Shown here piece by piece: positions 1 through 6,712 of a stretch of 14,809 bases of DNA. Made by a program: the position numbers and the translations under genes. Position 1 is the stretch's first letter; each line of letters opens with the position of its first letter. Source of the stretch: Glaciimonas sp. (lineage in GTDB: Bacteria > Pseudomonadota > Gammaproteobacteria > Burkholderiales > Burkholderiaceae); contig JACMQE010000145.1 in NCBI GenBank assembly GCA_014377145.1, positions 1 through 14,809 on the forward strand, read 5' to 3'. A model generated the notes under the pieces. The model was not told the origin of the DNA. It saw only the letters and a program-made list of their open reading frames with translations, and did not search any database.

Positions 1-324
1 GACGTCGCATTAGTACATTTGGTACGCATCGTCAAACAAACTCTACGATCAATCGACGTCATCGCCCGCTACGGTGGCGAAGAATTTTTAATCATCATGC
101 CGGAAACCACGCTAGACGAAGCAGCCTCAGCGATGGCCAGAGTGCAAAGAGAATTAACCACCCACTTCTTTACTGCAAATAATCAACATTTGTTTATTAC
201 CTTCAGCGCAGGCGTAGCACTGCGCACACCAGGTGAATCGCAAGATACCGTTGTTAAGCGGGCTGACAAAGCCATGTATGAGGCGAAGAAATCCGGGAAA
301 AATCGTGTGATCAAGGCAGAGTGA
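1..324 (+). CDS. GGDEF-domain diguanylate cyclase, C-terminal part (5' truncated by window edge)
   Basis: The open frame runs from the first base and ends at TGA 322-324, so only the last 107 residues of a longer protein are present. They form most of a GGDEF domain, which condenses two GTP into the second messenger cyclic di-GMP. The active-site loop reads RYGGEEF (visible residues 23-29), an accepted GGDEF/GGEEF variant. Five residues before it lies R16-S-I-D19, matching the RxxD inhibitory I-site that binds product c-di-GMP, so feedback inhibition is likely. The domain ends with the usual ADxAMYxAKxxGKNR segment. Any sensory, response-regulator or membrane domain lies upstream and cannot be seen. 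A hairpin terminator follows directly. The gene converges with the glycan operon and is probably not part of it, though c-di-GMP signalling next to flagellar genes is common. The family call is firm; the partners are unknown. Confidence 0.93.
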   Translation, partial: DVALVHLVRIVKQTLRSIDVIARYGGEEFLIIMPETTLDEAASAMARVQRELTTHFFTANNQHLFITFSAGVALRTPGESQDTVVKRADKAMYEAKKSGKNRVIKAE

Positions 325-331
325 AAACCTT

Positions 332-370
332 CCATTTTTCGAAAAAATATTATGAAAAATGGTTTCTTTT
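332..370 (+). terminator. Rho-independent terminator after the GGDEF gene
   Basis: CCATTTTTC (332-340) pairs with GAAAAATGG (354-362) over nine bases with a 13-base loop, and is followed by TTTCTTTT (363-370). It begins eight bases after the stop codon. The stem is AT-rich and so only moderately stable. Read on the minus strand the same stem is followed by AAGGTTTTC, so it might also end the converging glycan operon, but less efficiently. Confidence 0.6.
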
Positions 371-500
371 GCGCAGTCATTCAGGCAAGTTATTAGCTAG
401 AATTACAACATTTTTAATTATCACACCTTGCATCTCACCCATCCAGGCCGCCAGAGGCATAATTTATAACGAGTATTTCCTAGTTAATCTTTAATAACTT

Positions 501-1661
501 TCAACCTTTAGACAACTGCAACGACAATTGAAGAAACAAAGCGCTTCCCATAACAAAGGCAACATCGATTTTATCCTGATGTTCGGCCAAAAATTCATCC
601 CCAACGCGTTGAGGGCCATCCCCATAAGGCCAAATATAATCATCCACAATGATCCATCCTCCAGCCACCACCAAGTCAGCCCAAGCTAAAATATCGGTCT
701 TTGCTGCAGCATAGTTGTGATTACCGTCAATATGCAGGATCGCTATACAACCGGAATAGCGAGTTGTTCCAAACGATGTTGTAGTTACATCTCTGTGCGC
801 TCGATAATACTGTGCGCCGTCTATCGATGGCATGCGTAAATAGTTAACGTGATTGACGTTGTAAGGCAGCAGGTTCATTTCAAAAACAACAAGAGCCTCC
901 TCTGCGTCCACCTGTGCGGATACTCTATCGACCATACCTGTGTCGTCACTTTGAACTAGATGCGCATTCGACCATGGATCGACGCAGAGCAGCTTGCCGA
1001 TGGAGTAGCAACGCGCGAGTCTGGAAAGAATAAAGGCTGATTTCCCCCACCAGCTACCTATCTCGACAATATCTCCGACTGGACTATGGCGGGCAATTTC
1101 GCACAGGACACAAAATTTCTCATGGTCGCACATGCCTGGAATCACATCAGCATGTCGAAACATGGCGGCCAATTCAAGCTCCGACACTGACTGAACGGCA
1201 GCGGCATTCGAAGCCAGCTGAAACTGCCTTTCAAGCAGGCTGTGTGCGTAACTGCGAGCGGTCCTATAACCACTCAACTCTATATTTACGGGTGAGTCGT
1301 TAACGAGAGAAACACCTAGAGCAAACTCTTTCAAGACACGGTTCAAATAGTCCCAGACGACTGGATTTGGCGAATAAATCCCTATAATGTTGAATTCATC
1401 AATAGCCTTTTTTAATGCCCCTTCAAATTCTGAATTAGTGATGTACGGAAGCGACAGCCATGAGGGATATTGCTCCCGAGATGGGTCAAAGCCAAGCGAT
1501 GAAGCACCGACTACAGATTGCCCTTCCCGCAAACATTTTTGTAGGTATTCAATCGAACGTGGCATTCCCGCCGGAAAAATCAAAATGGATCTCGTCACTT
1601 CTACCTCTGCCCCACCAGAAGTAACAAAGTCGTTTGTTAACATAATTAATTTTTCGTGCAT
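501..1661 (-). CDS. SAM-dependent methyltransferase with an extra N-terminal preATP-grasp-like domain
   Basis: A 386-residue protein, last gene of the minus-strand glycan operon. The C-terminal part (about 195-385) is a class I Rossmann methyltransferase. The SAM-binding motif I is IVEIGSWWGKSA (198-209), followed by CVDPW (226-230), HIDGNHNY (310-317) and IIVDDY (337-342). That pattern is typical of a family found in sugar and polysaccharide modification clusters. Residues about 24-112 look like a different domain: a hydrophobic strand ILIFPAG, a helix, then alternating strands and helices as in the preATP-grasp fold of carbamoyl-phosphate-synthase-like ligases, with no ATP-grasp catalytic domain after it. 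That part is inference. The start at 1661 overlaps the previous gene's stop by 16 bases. An internal ATG at 1643 would remove the overlap, and neither has a clear Shine-Dalgarno. The substrate is probably a hydroxyl of the flagellin sugar, not proven. Confidence 0.82.
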   Translation of the reverse strand: MHEKLIMLTNDFVTSGGAEVEVTRSILIFPAGMPRSIEYLQKCLREGQSVVGASSLGFDPSREQYPSWLSLPYITNSEFEGALKKAIDEFNIIGIYSPNPVVWDYLNRVLKEFALGVSLVNDSPVNIELSGYRTARSYAHSLLERQFQLASNAAAVQSVSELELAAMFRHADVIPGMCDHEKFCVLCEIARHSPVGDIVEIGSWWGKSAFILSRLARCYSIGKLLCVDPWSNAHLVQSDDTGMVDRVSAQVDAEEALVVFEMNLLPYNVNHVNYLRMPSIDGAQYYRAHRDVTTTSFGTTRYSGCIAILHIDGNHNYAAAKTDILAWADLVVAGGWIIVDDYIWPYGDGPQRVGDEFLAEHQDKIDVAFVMGSALFLQLSLQLSKG

Positions 1662-2371
1662 ACAATATAGACACTTGCCGACAGTTCAGGATATTGCATA
1701 CCCATTGCGTAACAACCATCCAAGTAGTTTTGATCGATAATCTTATTTTTCATAAGTAGATCAAACTGAAAATTAGCAAACGGTTTAAAAAACACGCCGC
1801 CTCTCGACAAGATATTTAATCCAGCCAGACGAGCATCATGTTCCAACGTATCTAAACTATATGTACAACGATGACCGTGAGACAACTCACCGGCAGTCAC
1901 AGAATTATTTGTCGCAATCAAGCCCATTTTCACAGCTATCTGCCGTGACGCCGCGTTAGCGTTCGGAACGACAATGAATAGTCGTCCAGTAGGACTCAAC
2001 CAACGTCGTATGCGTGCAAGTACTGCTACAGGATCGTCCAAATGTTCCAAAGTATGAACCAAAAAAATCGTATTGTATATTTCGTCAAGCTCGGCAATTT
2101 CGATCGTAGAGTGAATGAAGTGAACTGTTGACGGAACTTTCGTTCGTGCAATAGCGATCAAACTTTCTGCGGCCTCCAACACCGTTACATCGTCAAAATA
2201 TTCCATCAGAAGGCTTGTTGAATCTCCCTCAAAACATCCTATCTCTAGGGTCTTACCTTGAGTAAAAAAAGGATATAAGCTTTTCAACGTATAGCGTCGA
2301 ATGACAAAATCGAAATCATATGAATATTGACGTAATTCATTATCTTGGTATTCGTTATTATAGTTTCTCAT
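1646..2371 (-). CDS. Class I SAM-dependent methyltransferase
   Basis: A 241-residue methyltransferase of the Methyltransf_11/23 type. It shows motif I LEIGCFEGDST (42-52), the acidic LEA after strand 2 (65-67), HTLEHLDDP (106-114), and the post-motif segment LSPTGRLFIVVPN (125-137). An ATG at 2506 in the same frame would give 286 residues, but it would overlap the PhyH gene by 125 bases and add 45 residues with no domain character. The ATG at 2371 is preferred because GAAGAA lies just upstream, it sits 10 bases after the PhyH stop, and the product has normal length for the family. It has no membrane segment and is likely cytosolic. It probably O- or N-methylates the nucleotide sugar or its acyl substituent, in step with the adjacent dioxygenase and the second methyltransferase. 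The exact substrate cannot be read from sequence. Confidence 0.85.
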   Translation of the reverse strand: MRNYNNEYQDNELRQYSYDFDFVIRRYTLKSLYPFFTQGKTLEIGCFEGDSTSLLMEYFDDVTVLEAAESLIAIARTKVPSTVHFIHSTIEIAELDEIYNTIFLVHTLEHLDDPVAVLARIRRWLSPTGRLFIVVPNANAASRQIAVKMGLIATNNSVTAGELSHGHRCTYSLDTLEHDARLAGLNILSRGGVFFKPFANFQFDLLMKNKIIDQNYLDGCYAMGMQYPELSASVYIVCTKN

Positions 2372-2381
2372 AAATATTTCT

Positions 2382-3197
2382 TCAGCCTTGACCCGGTTTA
2401 TACATACGTTTTTCTGGTGGCTGGTACCACTCATCGTAGCCATTAGGCACGCGTGAGTTATAGCCCAACAGCTGACGCATTTTTTCATTTTTAGGATAGT
2501 ATTCACCTAAGACACGTGAATAGTCCATTTGTTGTTTAAAAAATGGTCGAGTAAATGTTAACGTTAACGCCATTCTTGGCATTTGCGTAATATTCTGTGC
2601 TGCGCAATGCCAAATGTTAGAATCAAATAAAAGGACACTTCCTGCCTTTCCAGTAATTTGCACGGCATTTGATTCTAAAAATGCCTCGTTCGGTCGTTGC
2701 TGCACACGATGCGTACCTGGTACTACTTTAGTTGCACCGTTTTCAATCGTAAAATTATCCACCATGACAAGCATATTGATCATCAGGTGAAAATTTTTTG
2801 AATAGGTCCGCACATCTCGGTGAAAACGCTGAGCATGCTGATATGTATGATTAGAGTACGGCAAATTGTTTAGCGCTCCATACGAATTAAGAATATATTC
2901 TCCATCGAAATATGCGTTTATGTACGTATCTAGATAAAATTCATACAAAAACCACTCAAGGCTATCTCCACCTCCAACGACATGATGAGCAGCTCCCTCC
3001 ATTCCAATATCTAGGCCGTTTTTCTTTTGCCATTTAAGACAGAATTTCTCGCGAGAAGGAATATCGATTCGTATTTTTTCGAGCATCTCCTCGGGAACCA
3101 ACTGCTCAAATAATACAAAACCTGACACGTCCATTTGATATTGAAAATCGAGAACACTCAATTGCAAACTTGACTTTGGCTGATTACTCTCGGTCAT
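2382..3197 (-). CDS. Phytanoyl-CoA dioxygenase (PhyH) family Fe(II)/2-oxoglutarate oxygenase
   Basis: A 271-residue cupin-fold oxygenase. The iron-binding triad is visible as H126-x-D128 in FHRDVR and distal H197 in SNIWHCAAQN. Arg208 after it fits the 2-oxoglutarate-binding position. Between them ENGATKVVPGTHR (152-164) is the family's usual signature for the segment leading into the second half of the barrel. PhyH enzymes hydroxylate small molecules using O2 and 2-oxoglutarate. Inside a sugar-modification operon the likely target is the acyl group or ring of the amino sugar. The start at 3197 is preceded by the strong ribosome site GAGGGGG. A 61-base gap separates it from the upstream GNAT gene, the largest gap in the operon, so an internal promoter is possible although none is convincing. 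The methyltransferase gene follows 10 bases downstream. The family call is firm; the substrate is unknown. Confidence 0.9.
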   Translation of the reverse strand: MTESNQPKSSLQLSVLDFQYQMDVSGFVLFEQLVPEEMLEKIRIDIPSREKFCLKWQKKNGLDIGMEGAAHHVVGGGDSLEWFLYEFYLDTYINAYFDGEYILNSYGALNNLPYSNHTYQHAQRFHRDVRTYSKNFHLMINMLVMVDNFTIENGATKVVPGTHRVQQRPNEAFLESNAVQITGKAGSVLLFDSNIWHCAAQNITQMPRMALTLTFTRPFFKQQMDYSRVLGEYYPKNEKMRQLLGYNSRVPNGYDEWYQPPEKRMYKPGQG

Positions 3198-3258
3198 ATC
3201 GCCCCCTCTAAGTAGGCTACTACAGAGCTAACTAAAAGATAATTCGCGGTCAAGATCA

Positions 3259-3816
3259 TCACCCCCAGTAATTAATTTCATCAACAAATAGATGATATTT
3301 TTCGCGAGTAATGCCAACAAGAACCTTATCGTAATATTGACCGCTCCGGTAAAACCATTGTTTTTTTCTCCCTTCGATCTCCCATCCACATGACTTGACG
3401 TAAAAGTTAATAGACCTGATATTTGTCTCGATCATATCGCTATCTAATCGCATGAGACCCAGTTCATCAAAAGCGTAACGCATAATGCTCATGACAGCGT
3501 CAAGGCCAAATCCTTTTCCTCGTATGTCCACTTTTCCCAACATCACTCCATGAAAAGCATTTCTATTTTTCCAATCAATGTCGACAAGGTTTGCCGTACC
3601 TAACAACTGGCCATCGAAGGTATCAATACAAAATACCTGGTCAGAAACACTATTACTTAATGAATAAATCCACTTTTCGGTTGAAATGCTGGAATATGGG
3701 AAATGCCAACCACCAAGCTGCTTCCATATTTCTGGATCGTTTGCCCATTGGTGTAAAAGTGCAGCATCCCGAAGTTCTGGGGCTCGCATTAAAATCTTCC
3801 GTCCATGAATATTCAT
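3259..3816 (-). CDS. GNAT-family N-acetyltransferase (RimJ/RimL-like)
   Basis: A 185-residue single-domain GNAT acyltransferase. It begins with the typical ILMRAPELRDAALLHQWANDPEI (residues 8-30). The acetyl-CoA pyrophosphate loop is R99-G-K-G-F-G104 in VDIRGKGFGLDA. The motif B region is ETNIRSINFYVKSCGWEIEGR (130-150), as in RimJ/RimL and in amino-sugar acetyltransferases such as PseH. It lies one base after the stop of the divergent DegT gene (TGA-A-ATG on the minus strand), so translation is probably coupled. In this context it likely N-acylates an amino sugar made by one of the aminotransferases, which would be the analogue of VioB in viosamine pathways although VioB belongs to a different fold. 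Acetylation of flagellin itself is an alternative. Family certain, substrate inferred. Confidence 0.88.
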   Translation of the reverse strand: MNIHGRKILMRAPELRDAALLHQWANDPEIWKQLGGWHFPYSSISTEKWIYSLSNSVSDQVFCIDTFDGQLLGTANLVDIDWKNRNAFHGVMLGKVDIRGKGFGLDAVMSIMRYAFDELGLMRLDSDMIETNIRSINFYVKSCGWEIEGRKKQWFYRSGQYYDKVLVGITREKYHLFVDEINYWG

Positions 3817-3817
3817 T

Positions 3818-4798
3818 TCAACGTTTCCAATCTAGTATGATCTGGGTTATTTTTTTTAAATCTTGAATTTCATAACGTTGATCGCAAGGTATCGCGATGC
3901 ACTTATCACATAAATAAGCTTCAACGTCATCGTCGCAAGTTCGCCCTTTGACATCGGACCAATAAGACGGAATAAATACGCGCTCCGCAACCAACAATTC
4001 CCTTATTTCGGAACTAATGGTAATAAATGGATAACAAAGTGGCCCATCTACATTATTTAATTTGATCTGCAGTTGATTGAGATTTCCTAAGCACCCATGA
4101 AGAAATCTAAAGTTTTGATTACGTCTCGTTCTAATGTATTGGTAGTCAATACTTGCGAGCATTCGTCGAGTTAAACATGACATTTCAAGTGGTTCAAATT
4201 CGCTTAACGATTTCTCCGCCTGCAAATAATCTGCATAGCCTGACTGAGGGGAATCGGCTAATCGTTTAAACAAGTGAGTTATACGATTTATTGAGTCATT
4301 ATCAATTTCAGATGGCGTTTTTACAGATAACTGAGTAACGAGTAAGCCCCCATCAGGAATACCAAAAAATTTACGTGGAGAATAAATGGTTGCTAAGCAA
4401 TCCTTTGGTGCCACATAAAACGCATGGGAATGATCAAGAACAATCTGATGTTGATTAAATCTCGCAAAGATGTTTTCGACGTTGTCTGAACATACGCCGA
4501 AATAATTCACGTAAAACAGCCAATCCGTTGGCCTCACGTCGACATCACCAACAATATCAAACTGCGCATTAATATTGTAAAATAAACAATCAACTCCAGC
4601 CCTTACAAGAGGCTCAAGCATGGAATTGCAAATATATTTGGGCATCCATACACGAGTAGGTCTTCCTTCAAGGAGCAAAGCAAAAAAAGCGGCGCGAGCA
4701 GACTGAAAGCCTAATGTACCGCGATACAAAAAAGACTTTGGACTTGGCAGTTCCAGCTCAAAATAGCCGCCGATAGATGCACTAATTGCGCTGTGCAT
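3818..4798 (-). CDS. Divergent DegT/DnrJ/EryC1/StrS-type PLP-dependent aminotransferase-like protein
   Basis: A 326-residue protein, shorter than the usual 370-400 for the family. It keeps family landmarks: FQSARAAFFALL (31-42) in the cofactor phosphate region, WMPKYICNSM (51-60), the aspartate expected to contact the pyridine nitrogen, D122 in VLDHSHAFY, and the Schiff-base lysine K143 in IYSPRKFFGIPDGG (138-151). So PLP binding is probably retained. The C-terminal half is shortened and lacks the usual glycine-rich and NaxxAAxG-like segments seen in its operon neighbour. Its start overlaps the WbqC stop by 17 bases, and its stop lies one base before the GNAT start, placing it firmly in the amino-sugar pathway. 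It may aminate a second keto sugar or an acyl-type substrate, or may have lost activity. WbqC-DegT pairing suggests the two act together. Moderate confidence in fold, low in reaction. Confidence 0.75.
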   Translation of the reverse strand: MHSAISASIGGYFELELPSPKSFLYRGTLGFQSARAAFFALLLEGRPTRVWMPKYICNSMLEPLVRAGVDCLFYNINAQFDIVGDVDVRPTDWLFYVNYFGVCSDNVENIFARFNQHQIVLDHSHAFYVAPKDCLATIYSPRKFFGIPDGGLLVTQLSVKTPSEIDNDSINRITHLFKRLADSPQSGYADYLQAEKSLSEFEPLEMSCLTRRMLASIDYQYIRTRRNQNFRFLHGCLGNLNQLQIKLNNVDGPLCYPFITISSEIRELLVAERVFIPSYWSDVKGRTCDDDVEAYLCDKCIAIPCDQRYEIQDLKKITQIILDWKR

Positions 4799-5534
4799 TT
4801 ATCTGCTCCGCAACAATATCAATTGCATTATTTTGAGAACAAATTAAGCTAAAAGCTTTAAGACGATGCTTAATATTTACACTTCCTAACGCCATCAAAG
4901 TATCAATAATTGAAAGCAATGGCACAAACTGCTCCCCGAATTGTAAGTAGTTCATTGATAACGATTGAATAAATTTGAGATCAATGCTCTGCTCCCGAAA
5001 CACTTCTTCTGAATATAAATTTACCCCTCCTATAGCATTAACATAAGTATCCCCACTCACAGCGATGCAAAGCGCAATCACCTTATCCTGATTTTTCAAA
5101 TTATGATCGATAGCGATGTGGGAGGAAATCTTGATCGCCGTAACAATTCCCAAGTGTTCACAAGTTTTTACGATGGAGTGATGAAGAAATTTAAAAAGAT
5201 TTTTTTCCTGAAACTGAATGATTCGCTCGACCAAGGCAAATGTCTGTGAAAAATATGGCGCATGTTTATATGCCTCTCTAATTTGATTCAGCAATTTGTC
5301 TCGATTAAAACCTAAAGCTAATTCCCGTTCGCGCACGTCCAGGTAATCAGAATCTTTTTTCAGTGGCAACGAAACCATGGCACTCTTACCATTTTGCAAT
5401 ATACGATTACGGTTTATCCATCCCTTTTTTGTGTATTTTATGTTGTCATACAATATAAATACATCGACCGCTGCGATTAGCTGAAAGTAACCAATATAGG
5501 GGAAAAAATAAGGCTGCATAATAGCTACCTTCAT
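4782..5534 (-). CDS. WbqC-family protein
   Basis: A 250-residue member of the WbqC family, recognised from its N-terminus: AIMQPYFFPYIGYFQLIAAVD (residues 4-24), ILYDNIKYTKKGWINRNRI (27-45), then a basic segment with SLPLKKDSDY. WbqC proteins occur in O-antigen and other surface-sugar loci, usually beside sugar aminotransferases. Their reaction is not settled, and transfer of an amino acid or acyl group to an amino sugar is a common suggestion. No signal peptide or membrane segment is present, so it is probably cytosolic. It starts 47 bases after the VioA-like gene and its last 17 bases overlap the next gene. No strong Shine-Dalgarno is seen, only GAAG about eight bases before the ATG. Placed between two aminotransferases, it most likely acts on the sugar amino group. 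Confidence 0.88.
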   Translation of the reverse strand: MKVAIMQPYFFPYIGYFQLIAAVDVFILYDNIKYTKKGWINRNRILQNGKSAMVSLPLKKDSDYLDVRERELALGFNRDKLLNQIREAYKHAPYFSQTFALVERIIQFQEKNLFKFLHHSIVKTCEHLGIVTAIKISSHIAIDHNLKNQDKVIALCIAVSGDTYVNAIGGVNLYSEEVFREQSIDLKFIQSLSMNYLQFGEQFVPLLSIIDTLMALGSVNIKHRLKAFSLICSQNNAIDIVAEQINAQRN

Positions 5535-5581
5535 TTTACAAACTTCATCATTGTTAAATTTTCCACCTTTATCTTGTCGGG

Positions 5582-6712
5582 TTATATTAAATTAACAATA
5601 GCGTCGATTTGTGACGTTTTTAATCCGGGATAAATCGGCAAGCAAATTACCTGCTCTGCTACTTTTTTCGCTGTCAACAAATTTGAGTGCACAGCCGAGG
5701 GCATTCCTCGATACATTGGAAAATCGCTAATCAGTGGATAAAAATAGCGTCGCGCGTAAATTTTATTTACACGTAGCTTTTGGTATAAATCATCACGGAG
5801 TAAGGGATATTCAGGTTCCACCAAAATTGGAAAGTATGCATAATTTTCTACCTCATTCGCAGAAACAGAAATACAACGTATCCCTTTAACCCCAGCCAGA
5901 GTTTCACGGTAACGGGCATCAATCGCTTTGCGTAGCAGTATTGCATCGTCAATACCTTTGAGTTGCAACAAACCAATGGCTGCATTAATTTCACTCATTT
6001 TGCCGTTGATACCGGGCGCAACGACGGTGACTTCATCGACAAAGCCAAAATTCTTCAGATGGTCAATATGTTGTTTAGTCTTGGCATCCGGTGAGATGAT
6101 CGCTCCACCTTCAAATGTATTGAATACCTTAGTCGCGTGAAAACTCAGCACAGACAGATCGCCATGATTAAGTACACTGTTACCGCTAGTCTGCACACCG
6201 AACGCATGCGCAGCATCGTAAATAACCTTTAAGCCATAGTTGTCGGCAATCTTTTGTATACGCACCACATCGCAAGGATGGCCGTAGCAATGCACAGGCA
6301 TGATGGCGGTAGTTTGGGGAGTGATTGCAGCTTCAATTTTCTCCGGGTCGATATTGAACGTCTCAGGGTCAATATCCACAAACACTGGTTTGATACCATT
6401 CCAAAGAAGCGAATGTGCTGTCGCCACAAAAGAATAAGGTGTTGTAATAACCTCGCCACCAATACGTAAAGCTTGCAAGGCTGTGATTAAAGCGATTGTC
6501 CCATTAGCAAATAAGGAGATATGTTTAACCCCAAGATAATTACATAAGGCAAGTTCCAGTTGTTGATGAAAAACCCCGCCATTAGTTAAAATTTTATTTT
6601 CCCAAATCTGTTCAAGATAAGGTAAAAAATCCTTAAGCGGGGGTAACAGCGGTTGCGATACATAAATCGGCAACCCTATATCGCAGTCATCTATTCTCGG
6701 AGCTCTTTTCAT
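5582..6712 (-). CDS. vioA: VioA-like DegT/DnrJ/EryC1/StrS sugar aminotransferase (probable dTDP-4-amino-4,6-dideoxyglucose transaminase)
   Basis: A full-length 376-residue PLP-dependent sugar aminotransferase. Landmarks in order: LPPLKDFLPYLEQIWENK (23-40) and LTNGG (42-46), SLFANGTIALITALQAL (66-82), TTPYSFVATAHSLLWNG (90-106), D166 in IYDAAHAFG, the Schiff-base lysine K195 in LSFHATKVFNTFEGG (189-203), and MSEINAAIGLLQL, the segment reaching across the dimer. The N-terminal pattern and the SFHATKVFNTFEGG loop match VioA-type enzymes, which convert dTDP-4-keto-6-deoxy-D-glucose plus glutamate to dTDP-viosamine (Qui4N). A related 3- or 4-amino specificity cannot be excluded. No rmlA or rmlB is present here, so the substrate must be made elsewhere. 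Its ATG overlaps the stop of the OGT-like gene as ATGA, which shows translational coupling of glycan synthesis and transfer. The symbol is assigned by resemblance and is not proven. Confidence 0.85.
   Translation of the reverse strand: MKRAPRIDDCDIGLPIYVSQPLLPPLKDFLPYLEQIWENKILTNGGVFHQQLELALCNYLGVKHISLFANGTIALITALQALRIGGEVITTPYSFVATAHSLLWNGIKPVFVDIDPETFNIDPEKIEAAITPQTTAIMPVHCYGHPCDVVRIQKIADNYGLKVIYDAAHAFGVQTSGNSVLNHGDLSVLSFHATKVFNTFEGGAIISPDAKTKQHIDHLKNFGFVDEVTVVAPGINGKMSEINAAIGLLQLKGIDDAILLRKAIDARYRETLAGVKGIRCISVSANEVENYAYFPILVEPEYPLLRDDLYQKLRVNKIYARRYFYPLISDFPMYRGMPSAVHSNLLTAKKVAEQVICLPIYPGLKTSQIDAIVNLI

Noticed and set aside
371..500. Possible small gene or RNA between the convergent operons
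   Set aside because: No open frame with a ribosome site, no strong hairpin beyond a five-base AGTTA/TAACT stem, and no promoter pattern.
2372..2506. Upstream ATG giving a 286-residue methyltransferase
   Set aside because: It would overlap the PhyH gene by 125 bases and add 45 residues without domain character. The ATG at 2371 has a ribosome site and follows the PhyH stop by 10 bases.
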